This document shows, piece after piece, positions 34,042-43,068 of a stretch of 64,000 nucleotides of DNA; positions within the stretch are counted from its first letter, which is position 1; every line of letters starts with the position of its first letter. The notes under the pieces were generated by a model. That model worked only from the letters and a program-made list of their open reading frames with translations. It did not search any database and was not told the origin of the DNA. Source of the DNA: Pseudomonas grandcourensis (GTDB taxonomy: Bacteria; Pseudomonadota; Gammaproteobacteria; Pseudomonadales; Pseudomonadaceae); assembly GCF_039909015.1 (NCBI RefSeq), contig NZ_CP150919.1, positions 2,766,501 through 2,830,500 on the forward strand. Direction: 5' to 3'. Made by a program: the position numbers and the translations under genes.

Positions 34042-34545
34042 TCAGGACGACAAAGGCGGACACTCAAAGCGGTAAAAAGTGCAGGAATAGCGGTCAACTA
34101 CCTGCTGATGCAAGGTGAGCCCACCAACGTTGAGCCCCGGCATCACGGCGGCCCAGAACCGGTGTGCCGGCTGGTTTGCCTCGATGTGGAAAATCTGCCA
34201 TTGACCGGGGAATTGACTCAATAGGGTGGAAACGACAAATCGCGCGACACCCTGGCCACGGAAGCGTCGACTGACAAACAGATAGCCGATGTTGTAGTCG
34301 GCACCGGGTAGATGGACCTGGTTATCCACGGTCACGAATCCGGCCAGTTCACCGTCGACCTTGATCAGGAATGGTCGGGTGGCCGGGTTTCGCCAGTAGT
34401 CGGGCATGGGCAGGATGTTGAACAAACCGTATTCGCCCAGCTTCAGCGGCAACCATTCGCTGAAGTCGTAGGTGTAGAACTGCATCAGGTTCTCGATGGT
34501 TTCCAGCTCATCGCGTTGGGCGGCGTGCAGTTCTATCGAGGACAT
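34042..34545 (-). CDS. GNAT family N-acetyltransferase
   Basis: A 167-residue acetyltransferase. The acetyl-CoA binding motif A appears as YLFVSRRFRGQGVARFVVST, preceded by a beta-strand pair (LAGFVTVDNQVHLPGADYNI). The substrate is unknown. I chose ATG 34545, which has CAGGAG nine bases upstream; an in-frame start at 34572 is weaker. It stands alone downstream of the low-GC region. Confidence 0.85.
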   Translation of the reverse strand: MSSIELHAAQRDELETIENLMQFYTYDFSEWLPLKLGEYGLFNILPMPDYWRNPATRPFLIKVDGELAGFVTVDNQVHLPGADYNIGYLFVSRRFRGQGVARFVVSTLLSQFPGQWQIFHIEANQPAHRFWAAVMPGLNVGGLTLHQQVVDRYSCTFYRFECPPLSS

Positions 34546-34608
34546 GCGGGTTGGCTCCTGTCTCGGCCACACAAGGATAGATCGTGCGATGAGTCTCTGT
34601 GGCGAGGG

Positions 34609-36555
34609 TTAAGTTTTGCTTGCCGGTTTTGCCCTGCGCTTGGTGCCGCTCGCTGCTTTGCGCGGGGTGCCTTTACGTTTTTTCTTCCATGGGGCTGCGG
34701 CGGAGCCGCCGGGTGGCGGGCCGCTGATGGTCAGGCTCAGCCCGGCACAGCGACTGACCTGTTTGCTCATCCACGCCGCCTGTTTGGTGACGAACTCTTC
34801 CAGGCTCATTTCCCCGCTTTGCACCATGTCCAGGGCTTGCTCCCAGATCGCCGTAGTGCCCGGATCGGCGATGGCCCGCGGTACGGCGTCGATCAGGCTG
34901 AACGCGGCCGGCGTGGCGGCCAGGGCCTTGCCGTTCTTGACCAGATAACCACGGTCGAGCAGGCCCTGGATGATCGACGCACGTGTCGCTTCGGTGCCGA
35001 TGCCGGTGGTGTCCTTGAGCTTTTGCTTGAGCAGCGGGTCTTCCACCAGTTTGGCGACATTCTTCATGGCCTTGATCAGGTCGCCTTCCGTGAACGGCTT
35101 TGGCGGTTGCGTCCACAGGTCCTTGAATTGCACGCCGGCCACTGCGCAATCGATGCCTTCGGCCAGGTTGGGCAGAGTCTGCGGTGCCGGGGCTTCGCGC
35201 CCCTTGGCCGGAGCCAGTGCTTCGGGCAGGGCGCGTTTCCAGCCCGGCTCGATGATCTGCTTGCCGACAGCGCGCAGGGCCTCGCCAGCACAGTCGAAGT
35301 CGGCCTGGGTGCGATCGTATTCGTGATTGGGCAGGAACTGCGCCAGGTATCGGGCGCGGATCAGCGTGTAGACCGCTCGCTGTTTGCCCGCCAGGCGCTC
35401 GAGGTTCTTTGCCGCAGCGGTGGGGATGATGCCGTGGTGCGCGCTGACCTTGGCATCGTTCCAGGCCCGTGAGCGCCGTTGCGGATCAAGGTGATCGTGC
35501 AAGGCGTGCAACGCCGGATCGGCCTGGCGCAACGCCGCCAGAATGGCCGGTGCCTCGCTGTGCTGACTGAGGGGCAAGTAGCCGCAATCACTGCGCGGAT
35601 AGGTAATGACCTTGTGGGTTTCGTACAGCGCCTGGGCGATGTCCAGGGTTTCCTGAGCGCCGAGGCCGAGCTTCTTCGAGCAGACCTCCTGCAGGGTGCC
35701 CAGGTCGAACGGCAGCGGGGCCACTTCGCGCATCCGTTCGGTGCGCAGCTTGATCACCCGCGCACTGGCCGCGCCGCTCATGGCGGCCGCCGCTTGTTGT
35801 GCCAGCGCCTGGTTCAGGCAGCGGTCCTGATCGTCGCAAAGCTCCGATGCCGCGCGCCATTGAGCGGTGAACGCGGTGCCGTTGTGCCGCAGTTGCACGT
35901 CGATGGCCCAATAGGGGACGGGCACAAAGTCGGCGATGCTGCGATCGCGATCCACCACCAGACGCAAGGTCGGCGTTTGCACCCGGCCCACCGGCAACAC
36001 GCCTTGATAGCCAGACTGGCGCCCCAGCAAGGTGAACAGCCGACTCATGTTCATGCCGATAAGCCAGTCGGCCCGGGAGCGCCCCAGAGCCGAGTGATAG
36101 AGGCTGAAGGTCTCGTTCCCCGGTTTGAGGGCCGCGAGGGCCTTGCGGATGGAGGCATCGTCCAGTGCCGACAACCAGAGACGGCGGATCGGCCCGCGAT
36201 AGCGGCAATGTTCCACCAGTTCCCGGGCGATCATCTCGCCCTCGCGGTCGGCGTCCGTGGCAATGATCAGTTCGGACGCTTCACCGAGCAGGCGCTTGAC
36301 CGCCTTGTACTGGCTGGCGGTGCGCGGCTTGACGGTCATTTTCCATTTATCGGGAATGATCGGCAGGTCGGCCAGCACCCAGCGCTTGTAGCGCGCGTCG
36401 TAGGCATCCGGCGGTGCGGTTTCCAGCAGGTGGCCGATGCACCAGGTCACCGTGACGTCCGTTCCCAGCCAGCAGCCATCGCCCCGGCGCCGGGCGCCGA
36501 GGACTGCCGCAATGTCTTTGGCCTGGGAAGGTTTTTCACAGAGGTACAGCCGCAT
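34609..36555 (-). CDS. topB: DNA topoisomerase III
   Basis: A 648-residue type IA topoisomerase; E. coli TopB has 653. The N-terminal Toprim domain shows LCEKPSQAKDIAAVLG and the acidic IATDADREGE motif. The nucleophilic tyrosine is in VITYPRSDCGYLP at about residue 325. The domain GVLPVGRVQTPTLRLVVDRD precedes it. The C-terminal 25 residues are very basic (KKKRKGTPRKAASGTKRR), a DNA-binding tail. I chose ATG 36555, where the family start MRLYLCEKPSQA begins. It decatenates replication and recombination intermediates. Confidence 0.95.
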   Translation of the reverse strand: MRLYLCEKPSQAKDIAAVLGARRRGDGCWLGTDVTVTWCIGHLLETAPPDAYDARYKRWVLADLPIIPDKWKMTVKPRTASQYKAVKRLLGEASELIIATDADREGEMIARELVEHCRYRGPIRRLWLSALDDASIRKALAALKPGNETFSLYHSALGRSRADWLIGMNMSRLFTLLGRQSGYQGVLPVGRVQTPTLRLVVDRDRSIADFVPVPYWAIDVQLRHNGTAFTAQWRAASELCDDQDRCLNQALAQQAAAAMSGAASARVIKLRTERMREVAPLPFDLGTLQEVCSKKLGLGAQETLDIAQALYETHKVITYPRSDCGYLPLSQHSEAPAILAALRQADPALHALHDHLDPQRRSRAWNDAKVSAHHGIIPTAAAKNLERLAGKQRAVYTLIRARYLAQFLPNHEYDRTQADFDCAGEALRAVGKQIIEPGWKRALPEALAPAKGREAPAPQTLPNLAEGIDCAVAGVQFKDLWTQPPKPFTEGDLIKAMKNVAKLVEDPLLKQKLKDTTGIGTEATRASIIQGLLDRGYLVKNGKALAATPAAFSLIDAVPRAIADPGTTAIWEQALDMVQSGEMSLEEFVTKQAAWMSKQVSRCAGLSLTISGPPPGGSAAAPWKKKRKGTPRKAASGTKRRAKPASKT

Positions 36556-36811
36556 AACCACCATCGTCGATCAATATGCCAAGGGTGCACAGAATGGCGC
36601 TTGATGGGCGATGGAGCAATCTTTATCTGTATGGATGTACAGCTTGGTGTGTCGCACCCGTTCGGCTGCGAAGCCGTCGCGAGGGTAAAACTTGGGTTAT
36701 ACCTGATAAATCGTGGTTTCAGGTTTTGGGGCTGCTGCGCAGCCCATCGCAGGCAAGCCACGCTCCCACAAGCGATTTGCAGGTCCATCACCGTCATGAG
36801 GAACGTTTTCC

Positions 36812-37180
36812 ATGAAAAGCTCCGGTCCTAGTCCTGTCATCACCATCGCCGAGCAGCCTGGCTGTCTGCTGGTGAGATTTCACGGCATTCAAGTGGCCGC
36901 CTCGGCGCGGGCCCTGGTGTTGCTGGAGGCCAACTACCCGCCGGTGTACTACGTGCCGCGAGAGGACATCGACGAGAAGTATTACGCACGCACCGACCAC
37001 ACCAGCTATTGCCCGTACAAGGGCGATGCCAGCTATTTCAGCCTGCAGGTGCCGGGGCATGAAAGTGCCAACGCGGTATGGAGTTACGAGGATCCCAAGG
37101 TGTCGGTGGAGCAAATCCGCGGATACCTGGCGTTCTACCCGGATCAGGTGAAGTTCGAGTTGCTTGATGCCGAGGTCTGA
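36812..37180 (+). CDS. DUF427 domain protein
   Basis: A 122-residue protein with the DUF427 signature: PPVYYVPREDIDEKYYART, HTSYCPYKGDASYFSL and NAVWSYEDPK. The fold is a compact beta-barrel of unknown function in bacteria. A single gene lying between topB (divergent) and the MHS transporter gene (convergent). Confidence 0.85.
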   Translation: MKSSGPSPVITIAEQPGCLLVRFHGIQVAASARALVLLEANYPPVYYVPREDIDEKYYARTDHTSYCPYKGDASYFSLQVPGHESANAVWSYEDPKVSVEQIRGYLAFYPDQVKFELLDAEV

Positions 37181-37196
37181 TAGGGGTTGATCGGCG

Positions 37197-37222
37197 CGAC
37201 GAGGGAGCCAGCTCCCTCGTCG
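37197..37222. terminator. Hairpin between DUF427 and MHS genes
   Basis: CGACGAGGGAG-ccag-CTCCCTCGTCG is a perfect 11-bp stem between convergent genes. There is no T-tract, so termination is inferred from stem strength and position. Confidence 0.65.
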
Positions 37223-37234
37223 GCAGGCATAACC

Positions 37235-38857
37235 TCAGTTCTTGTCGAGATCCACGTTGCGCGTCTCACGCAGGCAAATCATCCCCACCACCAGGCTCAC
37301 CCCAGTGATCACCACCGGATACCACAGCCCGTAGAAGATGTCCCCGGTGTATACCACCAACGCGAACGACACGGTCGGCAGGAAACCGCCGAACCAGCCG
37401 TTGCCGATGTGGTAGGGCAGGGACATCGAGGTGTAGCGGATGCGCGTCGGGAACAGTTCGACCATCAACGCCGCCAGCGGGCCGTAGCACATTGCGGAGA
37501 TGATGATCAGCGCGACGATCAGCGCCACGATCATCGGTTTGTTGATCTGCTGCATGTCCGCCTGTGATGGATACCCGGCCAACGTTACGGCACCGCGCAG
37601 GGCGGCTTCGTCGAAACCATCGATCTTCACGTCACCGACGCTGACCTGCACGCCGCTGCCGGCCGGGGCCGCTGCGCTCTGGTACGGCAGGCCCTGCTTG
37701 ACCAGGAAGGTCTTGACCTTGTCGCACGGGCTGTCGAATTTCGCCTTGCCCACCGGGTCGAACTGGAAGGTGCAGGTGGCCGGGTCGGCCATCACGGTGA
37801 TCGGTGCCTGGCGGCTGGCCTGGTCGATGGCCGGGTTGGCGTAGTGGGCCAGGGTCTTGAAGATCGGGAAGTACAGCGCGGTGGCCAGCAACAGGCCGAG
37901 CATCAGCACCGGTTTACGCCCGACCTTGTCCGACAGCCAGCCAAAGAAGATGAAGAACGGCGCACCGATGGTCACGCTGACAATCAGCAGGCCGTTGGCT
38001 ACCGCCGGGTCCATTTTCAGGAACTGGGTGAGGAAGAACAGCACATAGAATTGCGCGGCGTAGAAGGTCACCGCTTGCCCGGCATTGATGCTGAACAGCG
38101 CGATCAACACCACCTTGAGGTTTTCCCACTTGCCGAAGGAGTCGCGAATCGGCTGTTTGCACAGCTTGCCTTCTTCTTTCATTTTCACGAAAGCCGGCGA
38201 CTCGTGCAGGCTCATGCGAATCCAGGTCGAGATGCCCAGCAGCACGATGGAAAACAGGAACGGAATGCGCCAGCCCCAGACTTCGAACTGATCGCCGGTG
38301 AAGTAACGACAGCCCAGCACCACCAGCAGCGAGAGCAGCAGGCCCAGGGTCGCGGTGGACTGAATCCAGCTGGTGTGGAAGCCACGCTTGCCGATGGGCG
38401 CGTGCTCGGCGACATAGGTCGCGGCGCCGCCATATTCACCGCCCAGGGCCAGGCCCTGGAGCATGCGCAGTACCACCAGGATGATCGGCGCGGCGATGCC
38501 GATGCTGGCGTAGGTCGGCAGCAGCCCGACGCAGAACGTCGCCAGGCCCATGAGGATGATGGTGGCGAGGAAGGTGTATTTGCGCCCGATCATGTCCCCC
38601 AACCGCCCGAACACCAGCGCGCCGAACGGCCGGACGATGAAGCCGGCGGCGAAGGCCATCAACGCAAAGATAAACGCCGTGGTGTCGTTGACCCCGGCGA
38701 AGAACTGCTTGCTGATCACCGCCGCGAGGGCGCCATAGAGGAAAAAGTCGTACCACTCGAAGACCGTCCCGAGGGACGAGGCGAAGATGACTTTCTGGGT
38801 TTCCTGGCTGGTGCCCGCGCTGCGCACGGCTTCCAGGGTTTGAACGTTCTCTGACAT
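37235..38857 (-). CDS. MHS-family MFS transporter with a large inserted loop
   Basis: A 540-residue member of the metabolite:H+ symporter family. Typical features are GTVFEWYDFFLYGALAAVI at the N-terminus and RMLQGLALGGEYGGAATYVA. Normal members have about 430-450 residues. The extra length is a segment of roughly 110 residues in the second half, between hydrophobic segments. It contains two cysteines (ADPATCTFQF ... DSPCDKVKTF) and a compact domain-like sequence (QVSVGDVKIDGFDEAALRGA). I chose ATG 38857 (GAGGGAT upstream). The substrate is probably a carboxylate; the GMC oxidoreductase gene upstream may be functionally linked. Confidence 0.87.
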   Translation of the reverse strand: MSENVQTLEAVRSAGTSQETQKVIFASSLGTVFEWYDFFLYGALAAVISKQFFAGVNDTTAFIFALMAFAAGFIVRPFGALVFGRLGDMIGRKYTFLATIILMGLATFCVGLLPTYASIGIAAPIILVVLRMLQGLALGGEYGGAATYVAEHAPIGKRGFHTSWIQSTATLGLLLSLLVVLGCRYFTGDQFEVWGWRIPFLFSIVLLGISTWIRMSLHESPAFVKMKEEGKLCKQPIRDSFGKWENLKVVLIALFSINAGQAVTFYAAQFYVLFFLTQFLKMDPAVANGLLIVSVTIGAPFFIFFGWLSDKVGRKPVLMLGLLLATALYFPIFKTLAHYANPAIDQASRQAPITVMADPATCTFQFDPVGKAKFDSPCDKVKTFLVKQGLPYQSAAAPAGSGVQVSVGDVKIDGFDEAALRGAVTLAGYPSQADMQQINKPMIVALIVALIIISAMCYGPLAALMVELFPTRIRYTSMSLPYHIGNGWFGGFLPTVSFALVVYTGDIFYGLWYPVVITGVSLVVGMICLRETRNVDLDKN

Positions 38858-38951
38858 ACCGGTATCCCTCACAGTGATTGTTTTTGTTGTTCCACTGGTG
38901 TTGCGTGTTCCTTTTAGGGGTGATGCTTGATGTCCGTGAATCAAGAGCTGT

Positions 38952-39047
38952 CCTTGTGGGAGCGAGCTTGCTCGCGATGACGGTGGGTCAATCAACAATG
39001 ATGTTGAATGTCACACCGTCATCGCGAGCAAGCCCGCTCCTACAGGG
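38952..39047. repeat. REP pair overlapping the 3' end of the GMC gene
   Basis: Two inverted REP copies (38952-38984 and about 39014-39047; cores GGGAGCGAGCTTGCTCGCG and its complement). The right-hand copy is inside the GMC oxidoreductase reading frame and encodes its last residues. Confidence 0.9.
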
Positions 39048-40660
39048 ATTGTGTTTGCAGCGGAGTTGAGGATCATCTGCGCAGCCTTCTCGGCAATCAT
39101 CAGCGTCGGCGAGCAGGTGTTGCCCGAGGTGATGCGCGGCATGATCGAGGCATCGGCAATGCGCAGGCCGGGAACGCCATGGACCTTGAGTTGCGCATCG
39201 ACCACGGCGTCGGCGTCATTGCCCATGCGGCAGGTGCCCACCGGATGGAAAATCGTGGTGCCGATCCGTGCGGCGGCTTCGTGCAGTTGTTCTTCGCTTT
39301 GCAGGTTGTCGCCGGGCAGGTATTCCACCGGATTGAAGGCGCGCAGGGCCGGGGCGGCGACGATGCGCCGGGTCAGGCGAATGGCGTCGGCGGCGACCCG
39401 CAGGTCCTCCGGATGGCTCAGGTAATTGGGCTGGATCAGCGGGGCTTCCTGCGGATCGGCGGAGCGGATTTCCACCCGGCCACGGCTTTGCGGACGCAGA
39501 TCGCAGACCGACGCAGTGAACGCCGGGAAGGCATGCAGCGGTTCGCCAAAGCGCTCCAGCGACAGCGGCTGCACGTGGTATTCGAGGTCGGCGGAAGTCT
39601 GTTCCGGCCCCGAGCGGGCAAAGGCGCCCAACTGGCTCGGCGCCATGGACAGCGGGCCACTGCGGTCATACAGGTAGCGCAGGCCCATGCCCAGCTTGCC
39701 CCACAGGCTGCCGGCAATCTGGTTCAGGGTGCGGGCGTTTTCCAGCTTGTAGATCAGCCGCAGTTGCAGGTGATCCTGCAGGTTGCCACCGACGCCGGGT
39801 AGCTCATGGGCGACGCCAATGCCAAGCCGCTCAAGCAGTGGACGCGGGCCGATACCGGAGCGTTGCAGGATGCTGGGCGAACCGACGGAGCCGGCACACA
39901 GGATGATCTCCTTGCGCGCCTTGAAGGTTTTCGCCTGGCCTTGCCAACGAGCGCTGACCGCCGAGGCGCGGCCATTGTCCAGCAGCACGCGGTCGACTTC
40001 GACACCGGTCAGCACGGTGAGATTGGGGCGCTGGCGAATGGGTTTGAGAAAGGCCTTGGACGCGTTCCAACGGATGCCGGCCTTCTGATTGACCTGGAAA
40101 TAGCCGCAACCTTCGTTGTCGCCCTGGTTGAAGTCATCGATGCTGGCGATGCCGCTTTGCTCGGCGGCACTGCGGAACGCGTCGAGAATCGGCCAGGACA
40201 GGCGCTGGCGTTCGACCCGCCATTCGCCCGCGGCACCGTGAAACTCGGCGGCGCCGGCAAAGTGGTTTTCGCTCTGCTTGAACAGTGGCAACACCTCTTG
40301 CCAGCTCCAGCCAGGGTTGCCGTCGGCGGCCCAGCGGTCGTAGTCGCCGGCCTGGCCGCGCATGTAAATCATGCCGTTGATCGAGGAGCAGCCACCCAGT
40401 ACCTTGCCGCGCGGGTAGCTCAGGGCGCGGCCTTGCAGGCCCGGTTGCGCTTCGGTCTTGAAGCACCAGTCGGTGCGCGGGTTGCCGATGCAGAACAGGT
40501 AGCCCACGGGGATGTGAATCCACGCATAGTTGTCGCGGCCGCCGGCTTCGAGCAGCAACACGCGATGTTGAGCATCGGACGATAGTCGATTGGCCAGCAG
40601 ACACCCGGCCGGCCCGGCCCCGACCACGATGTAATCGTATTCATCTAGGGAAGCCTGCAT
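39011..40660 (-). CDS. GMC-family FAD oxidoreductase (choline-dehydrogenase-like)
   Basis: A 549-residue flavoprotein. The FAD motif is [19 protein letters not shown] at the N-terminus, GMC signature 1 is [20 protein letters not shown], and signature 2 is [16 protein letters not shown]. The catalytic His is in [10 protein letters not shown] and the partner Asn in [12 protein letters not shown]. It should oxidise an alcohol to an aldehyde; the substrate is unknown. I chose ATG 40660 (GAGG upstream). The last residues ([11 protein letters not shown]) are encoded by a REP element, so the natural C-terminus probably ended shortly before. It is divergent from a LysR regulator, its likely controller. 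Confidence 0.9.
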   Translation of the reverse strand: MQASLDEYDYIVVGAGPAGCLLANRLSSDAQHRVLLLEAGGRDNYAWIHIPVGYLFCIGNPRTDWCFKTEAQPGLQGRALSYPRGKVLGGCSSINGMIYMRGQAGDYDRWAADGNPGWSWQEVLPLFKQSENHFAGAAEFHGAAGEWRVERQRLSWPILDAFRSAAEQSGIASIDDFNQGDNEGCGYFQVNQKAGIRWNASKAFLKPIRQRPNLTVLTGVEVDRVLLDNGRASAVSARWQGQAKTFKARKEIILCAGSVGSPSILQRSGIGPRPLLERLGIGVAHELPGVGGNLQDHLQLRLIYKLENARTLNQIAGSLWGKLGMGLRYLYDRSGPLSMAPSQLGAFARSGPEQTSADLEYHVQPLSLERFGEPLHAFPAFTASVCDLRPQSRGRVEIRSADPQEAPLIQPNYLSHPEDLRVAADAIRLTRRIVAAPALRAFNPVEYLPGDNLQSEEQLHEAAARIGTTIFHPVGTCRMGNDADAVVDAQLKVHGVPGLRIADASIMPRITSGNTCSPTLMIAEKAAQMILNSAANTIPVGAGLLAMTV

Positions 40661-40792
40661 CCCTGACCTCGTGTTGTTGTTCTTGTTGTCTGTCATCCTA
40701 GTTGTTAGCTTTCGTCAAAAGAATGTTAGTTTTTGCGCAGCCGCTGTGCGTTTTTAAACAGCATCCCGAACGGCAAAGAACAAGGACGCTTC

Positions 40793-41695
40793 ATGTTCGA
40801 CTGGAATGACCTGCGGTTTTTTCTCGAATTGCAGCGCAGCGGGCGTTTGCTCACGGCTGCCCGTCGCTTGAACACCACCCACGCCACCGTAGCGCGGCAC
40901 ATCGAGGCCATTGAGAAGAGCCTCGGCACGGCGTTGTTCGTCCAGCATGCCCAGGGTTACGAGATGACCCCGGCGGGCGAGGCACTGCTTAAGCACGCCG
41001 AAGCGATGGAGAACGTGGCGCTGCTGGCCCAGGAGGAAATCACCCAGTCCACCGCGCCGCTGGGCAAGATCCGCGTCGGGGTGACCGAAGGGCTGGGCAT
41101 TATGTTCCTGGCCAGTCGCATGAACGGCTTGTTCGAGCGCTATCCGGGGCTGGAGGTGGAACTGGTGGCAGTGCCGCGTTTTGTCAGCATCCTCAACCGC
41201 GAGGCGGAAATCAGTATCCATCTGGAACGCCCGGCCGCCGACATGCTGGTCACCCGCAAACTCACCGACTATCGCCTGGCGCTCTATGCCAGCCAGGACT
41301 ACCTCGACCGCTCGCCGCCGTTGCGCAGTCGCGAGGACCTGGGGCGTCATGCGTGGATTGGCTATGTCGACGACCTGCTGTTCAGCCAGGAACTGGTGTT
41401 TCTCAACAGCTTTTGCCGCAACCCGCAGGTGGTGTTTCACAGCACCAGTGTGATCGCCCAACAGCAGGCGGCGCGCTCAGGCCTGGGGATTGCCGTGCTG
41501 CCGTGCTACATGGCCAGTGCCGATCCCGGTCTGGTGCCATTGCTGCCGGACGAAAGCATCCAGCGCAGCTACTGGATCAGCACCCGCCGGGAGTTGCACA
41601 AGTCGGTGCGGTTGCGGGTGTTGTGGGATTATGTGGTGGAGTTGTGTGAGCGGGAGCAGGGGTTGTTGCAGGGGGCTGTTGCTCAGGGTGCCTGA
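40793..41695 (+). CDS. LysR-family regulator divergent from the GMC gene
   Basis: A 300-residue LysR-type regulator. The DNA-binding domain is at about 1-62 (MFDWNDLRFFLELQRSGRLL, TAARRLNTTHATVARHIEAI), of the subgroup with VARHIEAIEKSLG. The effector domain follows. AAGGA precedes ATG 40793. Starts of this gene and the GMC gene are 132 bp apart, fitting a shared control region. Confidence 0.88.
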   Translation: MFDWNDLRFFLELQRSGRLLTAARRLNTTHATVARHIEAIEKSLGTALFVQHAQGYEMTPAGEALLKHAEAMENVALLAQEEITQSTAPLGKIRVGVTEGLGIMFLASRMNGLFERYPGLEVELVAVPRFVSILNREAEISIHLERPAADMLVTRKLTDYRLALYASQDYLDRSPPLRSREDLGRHAWIGYVDDLLFSQELVFLNSFCRNPQVVFHSTSVIAQQQAARSGLGIAVLPCYMASADPGLVPLLPDESIQRSYWISTRRELHKSVRLRVLWDYVVELCEREQGLLQGAVAQGA

Positions 41696-41700
41696 ACTGA

Positions 41701-41803
41701 CGCCATCGCGAGCAAGCTCGCTCCCACATTGGATTAGCGTCGTTCGCAATATATGTGGCAACACTACCCCCTGTGGGAGCGAGCTTGCTCGCGATGGCGG
41801 CGG
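41701..41803. repeat. REP pair (BIME)
   Basis: Inverted REP copies at 41701-41730 and 41768-41803 (cores GCGAGCAAGCTCGCTCCCAC and GTGGGAGCGAGCTTGCTCGC) lie between the LysR gene and the convergent alkC. Confidence 0.9.
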
Positions 41804-41827
41804 CACATCCAATATCCATCTTGAGGT

Positions 41828-42925
41828 TTAACCAACAATCTCGAACGCCGTGCTGGCCAACCGCTCACCGTTAACCATGACATGCACCGCATGGCGCCCC
41901 GCATAATGCCGGCGGGTGGTGAGTTCCTTGATCTGTTGGCCACGGCTGACGGCTTCGATGGCGTTGCCCGGCAGCGTCAGCGTCTTGAGCTTGAACACCT
42001 TCGCCGAGGTGCTGCCGTTGGCCTTGACGTAATCGATGGCGTAGTCGATCACCAGGCGCTGGCTGCTTTCAACGGTGGATTTGACGGCAAACGACAAGGT
42101 GATCTTTTCTCCCAGGCCAATCATCGGCGGTTCGACTTTCACATCAATAATCTCGACTTCAGGCTTGCCGCCCGCGCCGATGATCGCCAGTGCCCGCTGG
42201 TTGCCCTGTTTGATCAGGCTGCGCAGGGCGTGTCTGGCGATCCATGCGGTGTGCCGGTTGTCCAGCGACCAGCCTTCGATCAGGCCGAGTACCCAGTCGG
42301 GATGATCCTTGGTGATGTCGTTGAGGTGGTTGGCCACGGATTTGCGTACGTACAGACTGGTGTCGGCCTTGAGGTTGTCGAGGATGTTCGCGGCCAGTGT
42401 CGGATCGGCCTGGATGCCCTCCAGCCGGAATGACCAGGGCAGGCGTGGCCGGCATCCTTCGCTGGCCAGGCGCCGCACGTGCTCGTTGTCGTCCAGGGAC
42501 CAGGCATGCATCAGCTTGAGCGAACGCTCGAGGTCACTGCGCAGAAAGTGACGGATTGCGAATTCCGAAGAGCCAAAGGCGGTGAAGTATTTCAGTGCGT
42601 CCATCGACTGCTCGAACGCATGGGCGCCGTAGCTGGCGACATAGTGCGGCAGGCACATGCTGACAAAGCCGCTGTTCAGGCGCGGGGCGAGGGCGCGCAG
42701 CACCTGCAGCGACGCCTCGTAGTCCAGCGGGAGCACGGCGTGCAGGCACTCGCTGACCCGGGCCATGCGCTGCATGACGCTGAGGTCTGCCAGGCCGGTT
42801 TGGGCCAGCTTCAGGAAGCGCCTGGCCTCGAATGGCGGATAGACCGCGGTCATTTCGCTGGCGATGTGCTGTAGGCGCTCGGTGTTGAAGATTTCCTTTA
42901 GCGCCGGAGATTGTTGGTCAGCCAT
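41828..42925 (-). CDS. alkC: DNA alkylation repair glycosylase AlkC (HEAT-like repeats plus Ig-like domain)
   Basis: A 365-residue protein. Residues of about 1-250 are all-helical HEAT-like repeats (for example ADTSLYVRKSVANHLNDITK with the aspartate/arginine pattern of the AlkC/AlkD glycosylases). Residues from about 255 to the end form a beta-rich Ig-like domain (PPMIGLGEKITLSFAVKST ... MVNGERLASTAFEIVG). This two-part architecture is the mark of AlkC, which removes 3-methyladenine-type cationic lesions without flipping the base; AlkD has only the repeats. It is monocistronic between two REP pairs. Confidence 0.85.
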   Translation of the reverse strand: MADQQSPALKEIFNTERLQHIASEMTAVYPPFEARRFLKLAQTGLADLSVMQRMARVSECLHAVLPLDYEASLQVLRALAPRLNSGFVSMCLPHYVASYGAHAFEQSMDALKYFTAFGSSEFAIRHFLRSDLERSLKLMHAWSLDDNEHVRRLASEGCRPRLPWSFRLEGIQADPTLAANILDNLKADTSLYVRKSVANHLNDITKDHPDWVLGLIEGWSLDNRHTAWIARHALRSLIKQGNQRALAIIGAGGKPEVEIIDVKVEPPMIGLGEKITLSFAVKSTVESSQRLVIDYAIDYVKANGSTSAKVFKLKTLTLPGNAIEAVSRGQQIKELTTRRHYAGRHAVHVMVNGERLASTAFEIVG

Positions 42926-42972
42926 GGTGGCTCCTTGGCAATTGTTGTTGATCCATCACACCGCGTTATCGT

Positions 42973-43053
42973 TCTTCGCGAGCAAGCCCGCTCCCACAGA
43001 AAGGCGTGTTAGCGACAAAGATCCAATGTAGGAGCGAGCCTGCTCGCGAAGAG
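42973..43053. repeat. REP pair (BIME)
   Basis: Inverted copies at 42973-43000 (TTCGCGAGCAAGCCCGCTCC) and 43026-43053 (GTAGGAGCGAGCCTGCTCGC) fill the gap between alkC and the antiporter gene. Confidence 0.9.
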
Positions 43054-43068
43054 GCCCTCGAAGTCACC

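Noticed and set aside
33743..34063. A 106-codon GTG-started frame overlapping the GNAT stop
   Set aside because: No ribosome-binding site and no family resemblance; the base composition suits non-coding DNA. Mentioned under the gene-poor region instead.
36565..36811. Palindrome-like GGCTGCGAAGCCGTCGCGA and GGGGCTGCTGCGCAGCCC upstream of the DUF427 gene
   Set aside because: They resemble decayed REP-type repeats but the arms are too degraded to define a repeat pair with confidence.
12516..43053. Regularly recurring 20-35 bp palindromes that could suggest a CRISPR array
   Set aside because: They are dispersed REP elements between genes, in inverted pairs, with no array of constant spacers and no cas genes.
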